From: JAABQT01 sp035459025
GTDB lineage: Bacteria > Pseudomonadota > Gammaproteobacteria > Burkholderiales > SG8-39
Length of the DNA stretch: 52,999 bases
Assembly: GCA_035459025.1 (NCBI GenBank)
Contig: DATHYT010000099.1
Span: 1-52,999, forward strand
Reading direction: 5' to 3'
A program made the position numbers and the translations under genes. The notes under the pieces were generated by a model. It saw only the letters and a program-made list of their open reading frames with translations. It searched no databases and had not been told where the DNA came from. Of the stretch, positions 1-7,395 are shown piece after piece; position 1 is the first letter of the stretch, and each line of letters opens with the position of its first letter.

Positions 1-145
1 TATCCCCCACAAGAGGACACGTTCCGATGCATTACTCACCCGTTCGCCACTCGCCACCAGGGTTGCCCCCGTGCTGCCGTTCGACTTGCATGTGTAAGGC
101 ATGCCGCCAGCGTTCAATCTGAGCCAGGATCAAACTCTTCAATTA
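1..145 (-). rRNA. rrs: 16S ribosomal RNA, 5' end only (partial)
   Basis: The complement of the universal bacterial 16S 5' site (AGAGTTTGATCCTGGCTCAG) lies at 119-138. Counting back to the usual mature 5' end puts nucleotide 1 near 145. The rest of this stretch matches the conserved first helices of 16S rRNA read on the minus strand. Only about 145 bases are present; the gene runs off the left edge. It is the first large RNA after tRNA-fMet, downstream of the consensus promoter at 409-438. Confidence 0.97.
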
Positions 146-317
146 AAAAGCTTGAAACAGTCCGGCATTGCTGCCGGTCGCCAGCGCGGCTTGCGGCCGC
201 GCCAACTTCTCGCTCAAAGTAAAACGGAGTTACTTCGTATTACCTATTGCGAGCACTAGATGCCTTGGCCTTCTGCATCGAGCGCCCACACTTATCGGCT
301 GCGAATTTTTAAAGAGC
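146..317 (-). promoter_or_regulatory. rRNA operon leader with boxA antitermination element
   Basis: Untranslated leader between tRNA-fMet and 16S rRNA. Directly after the tRNA 3' end, minus strand 317-306 reads GCTCTTTAAAAA, very close to the rrn boxA consensus TGCTCTTTAACA, which recruits NusB/S10 for antitermination. Two GC-rich hairpins follow, with arms 184-190/196-202 and 162-167/172-177; these may belong to the 16S precursor processing region. I see no second promoter and no terminator here, so the tRNA and rRNA are probably one transcript. Confidence 0.75.
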
Positions 318-394
318 TGGTTGCGGGGAGAGGATTTGAACCTCTGACCTTCGGGTTATGAGCCCGACGAGCTGCCAGACTGCTCCACCCCGCG
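318..394 (-). tRNA. tRNA-fMet (initiator, anticodon CAT)
   Basis: A 77-base cloverleaf on the minus strand with the 3' CCA encoded (318-320). Initiator hallmarks are visible: a C1-A72 mismatch at the end of the acceptor stem (CGCGGGG against CCCCGCA) and three G-C pairs next to the anticodon loop (GGG CTCATAA CCC). It sits 8 bases after the predicted transcription start region and directly before boxA of the rRNA leader, so it appears to be the first gene of the rRNA operon. Confidence 0.97.
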
Positions 395-408
395 TCCGAA
401 GAGGCGGA

Positions 409-438
409 ATTATAGCGCCCCCGCAAAAATAGTGTCAA
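409..438 (-). promoter_or_regulatory. consensus sigma70 promoter for tRNA-fMet/rRNA
   Basis: On the minus strand a perfect TTGACA (438-433) and a perfect TATAAT (414-409) are separated by 18 bases. The bases after the -10 box (TCCGCC) form a GC-rich discriminator, as in stringently controlled stable-RNA promoters. The expected start falls near 402, about 8 bases before the mature tRNA 5' end. It lies between recR and tRNA-fMet and is the strongest promoter I can read in the window. Confidence 0.88.
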
Positions 439-472
439 CAAAATGCAGCGGCCGGCACCGCGGACGACCGGC

Positions 473-1084
473 CTACATTCCGCGCCGGTCCAGCAGCGCC
501 TGGGACAGCGTCCCGGCGTCCACGTACTCGAGCTCGCCACCCAGCGGGACGCCCCTGGCGATGCGGCTCACGCGCACGTTCCGGTTGCGCAGGAGCTCCG
601 CGACGTAGTGCGCGGTCGCTTCGCCCTCGTTGGTGAAGTTGGTGGCGAGGACAACCTCGGCGACATCGCCTTCCGTGGCGCGCGCGAGCAGCTTTTCCAG
701 GCCGATATCGCGTGGGCCGACACCGTCAAGGGGCGACAGCCGCCCCATCAGCACAAAGTACATGCCAGCGTATGCGGAGGTCTGCTCCACCATGGCGAGG
801 TCAGCCGGTGTTTCGACGACGCAGAGCTGGGTACGGTCGCGCCGCGGCGAGCGGCATAGCGCGCACACCTCATCCTCGGTGTAATTGTTGCAGAGCGCGC
901 AATGCCGGACCCGGGCGAGCGCCTCGGACAGCGCGTGCGCGAGCTGCTCCGCACCGCCGCGATCGCGCTGCAACAGGTAATACGCCATGCGCTGCGCGGA
1001 GCGCGGGCCCACGCCGGGAAGGACGCGCAATGCCTCGACCAGCCGCTCGAGGCCCTTCGCGCTTGGGATCGCGTCCCGGCTCAC
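473..1084 (-). CDS. recR: recombination mediator protein RecR
   Basis: A 203-residue protein of normal RecR length. It works with RecF/RecO to load RecA on gapped DNA coated with SSB. In order it shows an N-terminal helix-hairpin-helix (LPGVGPRSAQR, about 22-32), a C4 zinc finger (Cys62, 65, 74, 77) and a Toprim domain from about residue 85. It starts 4 bases after the ybaB stop, in the conserved dnaX-ybaB-recR order, so the three are probably cotranscribed. A GC hairpin (450-455 with 468-473) overlaps the stop codon but lacks a T-run. Confidence 0.97.
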   Translation of the reverse strand: MSRDAIPSAKGLERLVEALRVLPGVGPRSAQRMAYYLLQRDRGGAEQLAHALSEALARVRHCALCNNYTEDEVCALCRSPRRDRTQLCVVETPADLAMVEQTSAYAGMYFVLMGRLSPLDGVGPRDIGLEKLLARATEGDVAEVVLATNFTNEGEATAHYVAELLRNRNVRVSRIARGVPLGGELEYVDAGTLSQALLDRRGM

Positions 1085-1088
1085 GGCC

Positions 1089-1412
1089 TTAGAACGGCAG
1101 CTTGAAGCCGGCGGGCAACCCGAGGCCGGCAGTCATGCCGCCCATCTTCTCTGAAACCAGCGCGTCGACCTGCCGCGCGGCGTCGTTGAAGGCCGCGATC
1201 ATGAGGTCCTCGAGCAGCTCGCGGTCCTCCGCGGCGAGTTCCGGGTCGATGCTCACCCGCCGCACCTCGTGCTTGCAGGTCATCACGACTTTCACTTTGC
1301 CCGAGGCCGCCTGACCTTCCACTTCCATGGCGGCCAGCTGCTCCTGCATGCGGCGCATGTTCTCCTGCATCATCTGGGCCTGCTTCATCAGCTGGCCGAT
1401 GTTTCCGCGCAT
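1089..1412 (-). CDS. ybaB: YbaB/EbfC family nucleoid-associated protein
   Basis: A 107-residue protein of the YbaB/EbfC family, small DNA-binding proteins that usually lie between dnaX and recR, as here. The N-terminus (MRGNIGQLMKQAQMMQENM) is the usual methionine-rich helix, followed by the conserved V(V/T)MTCKHEVRRVSIDPEL strand region. The ATG at 1412 was chosen because GGGGAGG lies just upstream and a family-like N-terminus begins there; the frame is open further upstream inside dnaX. It starts 14 bases after the dnaX stop. Confidence 0.95.
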   Translation of the reverse strand: MRGNIGQLMKQAQMMQENMRRMQEQLAAMEVEGQAASGKVKVVMTCKHEVRRVSIDPELAAEDRELLEDLMIAAFNDAARQVDALVSEKMGGMTAGLGLPAGFKLPF

Positions 1413-1426
1413 CCTCTCGCCTCCCC

Positions 1427-2980
1427 CTAGTCCTTGTTGCCGTTGGCCTTGATGCTCGATCCCACGACCTTGGCATCGAAGATGTCGACGAGGTCCTGGA
1501 CAAACCGGTCGCCCTGGACGGCGCGCGCTGCTTCGGCGCGACGTGCCTCGCGCTCTCCGGCCTCGCGGCTCGCCGCGGTCTCGCCCGGTGCCTCGCCCGC
1601 GACCACCTTCAGCGCCATCGGGACGCCGAAATGCTGCTCCAGCACCGCCTTCAACTTCTCCTGGTAGCCGCGCTCGGCGAGGTGCGCCATGGCCTTGGGG
1701 ACGATCAGCTCGATCGCCCCGGCCGAATGGCGCCGCAGCACCGAATTGCGCGCCAGCTCGCCGGCCGCCCCGCCCACGGGGAGCCGGCGCACGAGCGCCG
1801 GCCAATCGCCGTCGAACTCCTTGCGTTGTGCCGCGCGGGCTGCGGCCGGTGCCGCTGTGGCGGCAGCGCCGCTGGGGCGTTCCTCCGCAGCCGCCGCCTC
1901 CGGCCGGAACGCGAGCATGCGCAGCAGCGTCATCACGAATCCCGCATGCTCGTCGGGCGCAAGCGGAAGGTCGTCACGCCCTTGGAGCGCAATCTGATAG
2001 CACAGCTGCACCGTTTCGGCGTCTAATTGTTGCGCCAGCGCCGCGCGCGCCTCGTACCCGGGCCGGTCCGCATCCACGGCATCCGCGGCAGCTTGCATCA
2101 CCGCCAGCTCGAGCAGCAGGCCGGCGAGATCCTGCAGCGCAGAGTCGAACGACAGGCTTCGCGCCTGCATCTCATCGGCGATGGCCATGAGCTGCGCACC
2201 GTCGCTGGTCGCAACCGCGCCAAGCAGGCGCAACAGGTAGGTGTCATCCACGGCGCCCAGCATGTCGCGCACGCCCTCAGTGGCCACGCGGCCGCCGCCG
2301 TGGGCGATCGCCTGATCGAGCAACGACAGCGCGTCGCGCATGCTGCCGGACGCGGCACGGCCGATCAATTGCAGCGCGTCGGGCTCAAAGGCGATGCTCT
2401 CGGCCTTCAGCAGCTCGGCCACATGTCCGGCGATGGCCGCGGGCGGCATCTGCTTGAGGTTGAACTGCAGGCACCGCGACAGCACGGTGACCGGAATCTT
2501 CTGCGGATCGGTGGTGGCGAGGACGAATTTGAGATGCTCCGGCGGTTCCTCGAGCGTCTTGAGCATCGCGTTGAACGCCGAGTTGGACAGCATGTGCACT
2601 TCGTCGATGACATACACCTTGAAGCGGCCGCGCGTCGGCGCGTACTGCGCCGTATCCAGCAGCTGGCGCATCTCATCGACACGCGTGTTGGTAGCCGCGT
2701 CCACCTCCAGCAGGTCGACGAAGCGCCCGCCGTCGATCTCCTCGCAGGCGCTGCAGCGTCCGCAGGGCTCCGCCGTGATGCCGGTTTCGCAATTGAGGCA
2801 CTTGGCGAGAATCCGTGCCAGCGTGGTCTTGCCCACGCCGCGCGTGCCGGTGAACAGGTACGCGTGATGCAACCGCTTCTGTTCCAGCGCGTGGCGCAGT
2901 GCGCGCACCACGTGCTCCTGCCCCACCAGCGACGCGAAATTGCGCGGCCGCCACTTGCGCGCGAGGACCTGATAGGACAT
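1427..2980 (-). CDS. dnaX: DNA polymerase III subunits tau/gamma (DnaX)
   Basis: A 517-residue clamp-loader ATPase. It has Walker A GTRGVGKT (45-52), the zinc cysteines typical of DnaX (Cys64, 73, 76, 79), a DEVH Walker B (126-129) and a sensor region. An Ala/Pro-rich linker and a tau-type C-terminal domain follow. The ATG at 2980 begins the family-typical MSYQVLARKWRPR. I found no AAAAAAG-type slippery heptamer, so a frameshifted gamma product is not evident. It lies about 60 bases downstream of 4.5S RNA, with a stable hairpin in between. Confidence 0.97.
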   Translation of the reverse strand: MSYQVLARKWRPRNFASLVGQEHVVRALRHALEQKRLHHAYLFTGTRGVGKTTLARILAKCLNCETGITAEPCGRCSACEEIDGGRFVDLLEVDAATNTRVDEMRQLLDTAQYAPTRGRFKVYVIDEVHMLSNSAFNAMLKTLEEPPEHLKFVLATTDPQKIPVTVLSRCLQFNLKQMPPAAIAGHVAELLKAESIAFEPDALQLIGRAASGSMRDALSLLDQAIAHGGGRVATEGVRDMLGAVDDTYLLRLLGAVATSDGAQLMAIADEMQARSLSFDSALQDLAGLLLELAVMQAAADAVDADRPGYEARAALAQQLDAETVQLCYQIALQGRDDLPLAPDEHAGFVMTLLRMLAFRPEAAAAEERPSGAAATAAPAAARAAQRKEFDGDWPALVRRLPVGGAAGELARNSVLRRHSAGAIELIVPKAMAHLAERGYQEKLKAVLEQHFGVPMALKVVAGEAPGETAASREAGEREARRAEAARAVQGDRFVQDLVDIFDAKVVGSSIKANGNKD

Positions 2981-3004
2981 GGCGTCAATTTTATCAGCGG
3001 GGGT

Positions 3005-3030
3005 CGAAGGGGGACCGCAGTCCCCTTTCG
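3005..3030 (-). terminator. strong hairpin between 4.5S RNA and dnaX
   Basis: An 11-position stem with one mismatch, arms 3005-3015 and 3020-3030. On the minus strand it is closed by a C(UGCG)G loop of the very stable UNCG class. It lies between the 4.5S RNA 3' end and the dnaX start codon. There is no U-tract after it, so it may be a 3' processing barrier or attenuator rather than a simple terminator. Confidence 0.4.
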
Positions 3031-3041
3031 CGCGGCATGGG

Positions 3042-3139
3042 TGGCGAGCCCTACCCCCGGCACTTGCAGGATCCAGCTGTGGCTGCTTCCTTCCGGACCT
3101 GACCAGGTTCACCGGACTGCAATGCGGGGAGGCCCGCCG
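3042..3139 (-). ncRNA. ffs: 4.5S RNA (signal recognition particle RNA)
   Basis: About 98 bases on the minus strand containing the invariant SRP domain IV core GGTCCGGAAGGAAGCAGCC, including the GGAA tetraloop and the asymmetric loop bound by Ffh. The ends pair: GGCGGGCCTCCCC at the 5' side with GGGGGTAGGGCTCGCC at the 3' side, giving the usual hairpin. The exact ends are inferred from that pairing. It lies only 12 bases after tRNA-Ser, so both probably come from one precursor. Confidence 0.95.
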
Positions 3140-3151
3140 TTGATCGTTTAC

Positions 3152-3242
3152 TGGCGGAGAGAGTGGGATTCGAACCCACGATACGCTATTAACGTATACA
3201 CGCTTTCCAAGCGTGCGCCTTCAGCCGCTCGGCCATCTCTCC
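3152..3242 (-). tRNA. tRNA-Ser (anticodon GGA)
   Basis: A 91-base class II tRNA on the minus strand. The acceptor stem is GGAGAGA/TCTCTCC with G73 and an encoded CCA (3152-3154). The anticodon loop CTTGGAAAG gives GGA. The long variable arm (about TATACGTTAATAGCGTATC) is typical of tRNA-Ser. The 4.5S RNA gene follows 12 bases downstream. Confidence 0.97.
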
Positions 3243-3253
3243 GTGACGCGGCT

Positions 3254-3259
3254 ATTCTA
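3254..3259 (-). promoter_or_regulatory. possible -10 box for the tRNA-Ser/4.5S RNA unit
   Basis: Minus-strand TAGAAT ends about 11 bases before the tRNA-Ser 5' end and is followed by a GC-rich discriminator-like stretch. The nearest -35 candidate, TTGAGG (3286-3281), is 21 bases away, which is too far for a standard promoter, so only the -10 element is supported. Confidence 0.4.
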
Positions 3260-3312
3260 CCTCGCGGTCCATCCGCCCGGCCTCAAGCGAGCATGCGCCG
3301 GCGGCTCCGGGC

Positions 3313-3669
3313 CTAATAGCCGATCTTCTGCATCAATCGGGAAATGCTCCGCGCGATCTCCCCTTCAAGCGGAAAGGAGAGCATGCCCATTACCGTGTAG
3401 CCGAGCAGCAAGGGCATCACGTAGAAGCGGACGAGAAAGAAGAACCACGCCACGTACAGGGGCACGAGCGGCTGAATGAGGAACGCCGGCGTGATCGGTC
3501 GGAACAGCTTCAGCAGCGGGTCGGTCGAGCGCACGAAGAACCGCATGAAAAAGAAGCTGCTGTTCTCAGGGAGGAAGATCCTCATGGCGGTACGCCCGAT
3601 GAGCGTCCACATCACGACCCCCAGCAAGTAATCGAGGATGATGACCCAAAGGGGAAAGGGGAAATCCAT
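3313..3669 (-). CDS. small membrane protein, YggT-like
   Basis: A 118-residue protein dominated by hydrophobic segments at about residues 7-25 and 62-95, with a charged C-terminus (EIARSISRLMQKIGY). The stretch STDPLLKLFRPITP resembles the (T/N)DPLLRPIRR-(I/V)P loop of YggT-family membrane proteins, so I place it near that family without certainty. It lies downstream of the symporter terminator on the same strand, so it needs its own promoter. A TACAAT about 25 bases upstream of the ATG is the only candidate -10. Function unknown. Confidence 0.6.
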   Translation of the reverse strand: MDFPFPLWVIILDYLLGVVMWTLIGRTAMRIFLPENSSFFFMRFFVRSTDPLLKLFRPITPAFLIQPLVPLYVAWFFFLVRFYVMPLLLGYTVMGMLSFPLEGEIARSISRLMQKIGY

Positions 3670-3711
3670 GGAGTCCGATGCCAGCCGGAAATTGTAGAGC
3701 CTTACGGGCGC

Positions 3712-3746
3712 AAAAAAACCGGGGCGAAGACTCTTCGCCCCGGTTT
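3712..3746 (-). terminator. intrinsic terminator of the symporter operon
   Basis: A near-perfect 14-bp stem (arms about 3716-3729 and 3733-3746, AACCGGGGCGAAG paired with CTTCGCCCCGGTT) with a 3-base loop. On the minus strand it runs straight into seven U residues. It sits 17 bases after the symporter stop codon. It is the only textbook rho-independent terminator I see in the window. Confidence 0.93.
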
Positions 3747-3763
3747 GTCTGCTGCTGACTGCG

Positions 3764-5602
3764 CTAGTGCGTAGTGCCGAGGATCGTCTGACCCTTCGGG
3801 ATGCGCACTTCGTCGACCATGTCCTGCGTCGCCTGGTCGGGCGCCGGCGTGAGCAGGGACACCACGACCATCAGCACGAGGCTCACGGCTGCACCAACTA
3901 TGCCGAAGCGCAGGTGATCCATGCCCCACCACGGCGCCATGCCGCCGGCATAGACCATGTACAGGTACCACGAACCCGCCGCCAGCCCGCCGAGCATGCC
4001 GGCGATGGCGCCCGCCGATGTGGCGCGTTTCCACCAGATGCCGAGCACCAGCGGGAAGAACAGGCCAGACATCGCGAAGCAGAAGGCCCAAGCGACCGCG
4101 CCCAGTATCCCGGTGAGGCGTAGGCTCGCCACCAAGGCCCCCGCGGCGCCGATCACGACCAGCAGGACGCGCGCCACGATCAGGCGGCGTTTCACGTCTG
4201 CCTTCGGGTCGATCATCTTGTAGTACAGGTCGTGCGAGAGCGCATTGGCGATCGCGAGCAGCAGGCCGTCGGCAGTGGACATCGCAGCCGCCATGCCGCC
4301 TGCGGCGACCAGTCCTGATATGACGTATGGCAAGCCCGCAATCTCGGGTGTTGCCAGCACGACAATGTCGCCGCGAATGAAGAACTCGTTGACCTGCACG
4401 ATGCCGTCGCCGTTGCTGTCGATCACCTTCAGTCCGCCTACGGCCGCCCACTTCTGCACCCAGACGTGCGCGTTCACTTCTGCGAGCGACTTGCCGATGA
4501 CGCTTGTCGCCAGATTCGGATCGAGCATCTGCAGCTTGGTGAACGTCGCCAGCGCGGGCGCGGTGAAGTACAGCAGGAAGATGAAGAACAGCGACCAAGC
4601 CACTGAGGCGCGCGCTGCTTTGACCGAGGGCGTCGTGAAGTAGCGCATCAGGATGTGCGGCAGCGAGGCCGTGCCGATCATCATGGCAGCCGTCAGCGTC
4701 AGAAACCGCCACGCGGCGACGAAGGAGTCCGCCGGCGCGTTGTGCTTGGTCACCAACGCGCTCAAGCCGGCCACCGTCTCACTCGGTTTGAGCACCCCGA
4801 CCTGGTGCATCTGCTCGAGCTCTGCGATGCGCTGCACCGCATCGCCGTACACGAACTGCGGAATCACGCCGAAGCCCTGCTTGTTCGACATCCAGATGAC
4901 CGGCACAAGGTAGGCGATGATCAGCACGATGTACTGCGCCACCTGCGTCCAGGTCACCGCGCGCATGCCGCCGAGCATCGAGCACAGCAGAATGCCCGCG
5001 AGGCCGATCCAGATGCCGACCTCGAACGGGATCAGCAGGGCGCGCGAGGCGATGGTGCCAGTGGCATTGATCTGCGCCGTCACGTAGGTGAACGACGCGA
5101 CCACCAGCACCAGCACCGCACACAGGCGTGCGAAATTACCGCCATAGCGCGTGCCGATGAAGTCGGGCACCGTGTAGCAGCCGAACTTGCGCAGGTAGGG
5201 CGCCATCAGCACCGCCACCAGCACATAGCCGCCGGTCCAGCCCACCACGAACGCGAGGTACGGGTGACCGCCCAGGTAGATGCCGCCCGCCATGGCCACG
5301 AACGACGCGCCCGACATCCAGTCCGCCGCAGTCGCCATGCCGTTGAACACGGTCGGCACCTGGCGTCCCGCAACGTAATACGCGTCGAGCTGCATGGTGC
5401 GCGAGAGCCAGCCGATCAGCGCGTAGATGGCGATCGTGAAGCCCACGAACATCAGGCCGATGGTGTCTTCCTTGACGCCCATCTGCTCGGCGATCGCCAT
5501 CAGGCCGACGAACACGACGAAGCCGCCGGTGTACAAGCCGTAGATCTTGGGCAGGTTCTCAATGAACCCGCCCTTGCTCGAGAAATCCCCAAACATAGCC
5601 AT
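3764..5602 (-). CDS. sodium:solute symporter, large subunit (acetate-type, VC_2705-like)
   Basis: A 612-residue member of the SSS/SLC5 family with about 13 predicted membrane segments. Near the N-terminus YVAGRQVPTVFNGMATAADWMS is the conserved unwound-helix and Na+ site region shared with ActP. It is longer than ActP because of an insert around residues 240-280, a feature I associate with the two-component VC_2705-type subfamily. The ATG at 5602 has GGGGAG upstream. The DUF4212 small subunit starts the operon 14 bases upstream. Nearby acs and crbS-like genes suggest acetate or another short monocarboxylate as substrate (inference). Confidence 0.88.
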   Translation of the reverse strand: MAMFGDFSSKGGFIENLPKIYGLYTGGFVVFVGLMAIAEQMGVKEDTIGLMFVGFTIAIYALIGWLSRTMQLDAYYVAGRQVPTVFNGMATAADWMSGASFVAMAGGIYLGGHPYLAFVVGWTGGYVLVAVLMAPYLRKFGCYTVPDFIGTRYGGNFARLCAVLVLVVASFTYVTAQINATGTIASRALLIPFEVGIWIGLAGILLCSMLGGMRAVTWTQVAQYIVLIIAYLVPVIWMSNKQGFGVIPQFVYGDAVQRIAELEQMHQVGVLKPSETVAGLSALVTKHNAPADSFVAAWRFLTLTAAMMIGTASLPHILMRYFTTPSVKAARASVAWSLFFIFLLYFTAPALATFTKLQMLDPNLATSVIGKSLAEVNAHVWVQKWAAVGGLKVIDSNGDGIVQVNEFFIRGDIVVLATPEIAGLPYVISGLVAAGGMAAAMSTADGLLLAIANALSHDLYYKMIDPKADVKRRLIVARVLLVVIGAAGALVASLRLTGILGAVAWAFCFAMSGLFFPLVLGIWWKRATSAGAIAGMLGGLAAGSWYLYMVYAGGMAPWWGMDHLRFGIVGAAVSLVLMVVVSLLTPAPDQATQDMVDEVRIPKGQTILGTTH

Positions 5603-5616
5603 TTTCTGGTCTCCCC

Positions 5617-5880
5617 TTATTCGGTTTCGGCCATGCCGCACTCGACGTCGATCTTGTGCTGCTGCCACGTAAACACGAACAGCTGCACGACGAAGACCGC
5701 GAGCGAGCCCTGCGCCGCCATGTAGAAGCCCAGCGGGAATTGCATGAAGGTTATGGCGTTCAGATTTGTCGCGAACCAGTGCACCAGGAAGGAAAAGATG
5801 AACCAGATGATCATGTGCCAGATCATCAAGGTTCTGGTCCGCTGCCAGTGGACTACCCTGTTTGCCTCTTCCGTGGCCAT
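5617..5880 (-). CDS. DUF4212 small subunit of the sodium:solute symporter
   Basis: An 87-residue protein with two membrane segments (about 17-38 and 50-72) and the motif HWFA between them. Both position and pattern fit the DUF4212 family, which is encoded directly before VC_2705-type symporters and is thought to be their accessory subunit. The ATG at 5880 has GGAGG upstream. It is the first gene of a two-gene operon ended by the terminator at 3712-3746. The 81-base gap to the divergent gene at 5962 must hold its promoter; I see no consensus there. Confidence 0.88.
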   Translation of the reverse strand: MATEEANRVVHWQRTRTLMIWHMIIWFIFSFLVHWFATNLNAITFMQFPLGFYMAAQGSLAVFVVQLFVFTWQQHKIDVECGMAETE

Positions 5881-5961
5881 AGCATGCCCTCCTCTCTTGT
5901 TGTCCCCTCGCCCGGCGTCCCTCCCCGGGCCCCGATCAATCAGGCCGGCCGATTCTAGCTC

Positions 5962-6642
5962 ATGTCAATCATGGCCGCGCAAGGCCGGACGCTGGATAAT
6001 GCGGCGGTGCACCCATTCCTCGCCCGCCGCCTGGAGGCGCTGCGCCGCTGGTACCGCCGCTGGCGCCGCAGAGAGCCGATCCGGGATGTCGGCGCACTGC
6101 GCGCCTTCCTGCAGTCGCGCGCCAGTCATGTCGCGCAGATGACGCTCTACGGCTACCTGCGCACGCGCGCCGGCACCCGCTTTCCGGAACTGTTCGAGAA
6201 CGACGCTTTCGTGGCGTCCATGAACATCGCCAAATGGCACGTGTGGCTCGCCTGCCTGTCGGATCTCGCGGTGCACGTCGGTGGAATGCTGCGCTGCGCC
6301 AGCGGTGCCTCGCCTGACGAGATCGGCTCGGTGATGCAGCGCCTGGTCGACCAACTGCTGCTGGAAACGGGCACCCCCGCCGAGGCCGGACCGGAGTTCG
6401 CCGCACATGCGCAGCGCGTGCGCGCGCGGCTGGCGCTTTGTGCATGGAATGCAACTGAGGGCGAAGTCGCGTTCGCCGAAAGCCCGGACGCCCTTGTCTA
6501 CTGGGCGCCGATCGTCGACGACCTCAAGGCACTGGATGCGGACATCGTGCGCAACTCGGTGCGCTTCCGCTGGCATGAGGTGCAACGCGATCTCAGCCAC
6601 AATCTGGATCCCGTGGCGGTACTTTCATCCGCCGCACAGTAG
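5962..6642 (+). CDS. conserved protein of unknown function
   Basis: A 226-residue soluble protein with no signal peptide. It has a very basic N-terminal segment (LRRWYRRWRRREP, about 27-39). A middle region with SRASHVAQMTLYGYLRTRAGTR and NIAKWHVWLACLSDLAVHVG looks well constrained. I recognise no catalytic motif. It is divergent from the symporter genes and convergent with the FixJ-type regulator, inside the acetate region. I have a loose memory of similar proteins beside acetate transport genes in other betaproteobacteria. A start at 5971 is equally possible; neither start has a good ribosome binding site. Confidence 0.75.
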   Translation: MSIMAAQGRTLDNAAVHPFLARRLEALRRWYRRWRRREPIRDVGALRAFLQSRASHVAQMTLYGYLRTRAGTRFPELFENDAFVASMNIAKWHVWLACLSDLAVHVGGMLRCASGASPDEIGSVMQRLVDQLLLETGTPAEAGPEFAAHAQRVRARLALCAWNATEGEVAFAESPDALVYWAPIVDDLKALDADIVRNSVRFRWHEVQRDLSHNLDPVAVLSSAAQ

Positions 6643-6708
6643 TTAGGACGTTGGATGCTATCCGCGGCACATGCCCGCAACCATTGGGGGAAACCCTTAA
6701 GGTTGGCC

Positions 6709-6739
6709 GCTGCGCCGCAGCAAACTGCTGCGGCGCAGC
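6709..6739. terminator. perfect 14-bp inverted repeat between convergent genes
   Basis: Arms 6709-6722 and 6726-6739 (GCTGCGCCGCAGCA with TGCTGCGGCGCAGC) pair perfectly around a 3-base loop. It lies in the 111-base gap between the ends of the unknown gene (6642) and the FixJ-type regulator (6754). The position suits a two-way terminator or RNA 3' end stabiliser. No U-tract follows on either strand. Confidence 0.55.
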
Positions 6740-6753
6740 ACATGGTGCGAAGA

Positions 6754-7395
6754 CTAGCTTGCGTGCTGCATCATCAGCTGCACCAGCCCCGCCACCGAGT
6801 CCGCGCCCATCTTCTCCATCACCTTGGCGCGGTGGAACTCCACCGTCTTGACGCTGATGCCGAGCTCGTCGGCGATGACCTTGTTGAACTTGCCCTCGAC
6901 CACACGCTGCATGACCTCGCGTTCGCGTTCGGTCAGCGTCGCGAGGCGCTCGGCGGCCTGCGAGCGCCGCGTGCGCTGCTCGCGGACCTCGGCGTCACGC
7001 TCAAACGCGCGCTGGATGATGGCCAGGACCTCGCGGTAGCCGAAGGGCTTCTGGATGAAGTCCACCGCGCCGCCCTTGATGGCGCTCACTGCAGTCGGCA
7101 CGTCTCCGTGCCCGGTGACGAAGACGATGGGGATCGCAATTTCGCGCTCCCGCAGATACTCCTGCAGCTCCAGGCCGCTCATCCCGGGCAGTCGCAGGTC
7201 GAGCACGAGGCACGCCGGCCCGCCCGGTTGGTACGCGCCGATGAACTCCTTGGCCGTCGCGAACGCCTCGACCGCCATGCCGTTCGATTCGAGAAGCCAG
7301 CGCCAAAGCGTGCGGATCGACTCGTCGTCGTCGACGATGTAGGCCGTCGGCCGCGTCTGCTGGGCTGCGCGCTCGTCGTCCGGTCCGTGCCTCAT
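6754..7395 (-). CDS. crbR: FixJ/LuxR-type response regulator, CrbR-like
   Basis: A 213-residue two-domain regulator. The receiver (about 17-135) has acidic D22-D24, phosphoacceptor D66 in LVLDLRLP, T94 and K116. A LuxR-type HTH (about 150-205, LTEREREVMQ...VKTVEFHRAKVMEKMG) follows. It overlaps the CBS-nucleotidyltransferase gene by 4 bases (ATGA). CrbR is the FixJ-type partner of the SSS-type kinase CrbS and activates acs in Vibrio and Pseudomonas. Here kinase, regulator and acs lie in one gene string, so that role is likely, though inferred. Confidence 0.88.
   Translation of the reverse strand: MRHGPDDERAAQQTRPTAYIVDDDESIRTLWRWLLESNGMAVEAFATAKEFIGAYQPGGPACLVLDLRLPGMSGLELQEYLREREIAIPIVFVTGHGDVPTAVSAIKGGAVDFIQKPFGYREVLAIIQRAFERDAEVREQRTRRSQAAERLATLTEREREVMQRVVEGKFNKVIADELGISVKTVEFHRAKVMEKMGADSVAGLVQLMMQHAS

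Noticed and set aside
449..473. GC hairpin at the end of recR as a terminator
   Set aside because: It has no T-run and is followed at once by the tRNA-fMet promoter; it may only limit read-through. Left unannotated.
1427..2980. A programmed frameshift in dnaX to make gamma
   Set aside because: I found no A-rich slippery heptamer on the coding strand in the region after the ATPase domains.
3764..5602. Naming the symporter actP
   Set aside because: ActP pairs with a YjcH-type small protein. Here a DUF4212 protein precedes it and the chain is longer, so the related VC_2705-type subfamily is the safer call.
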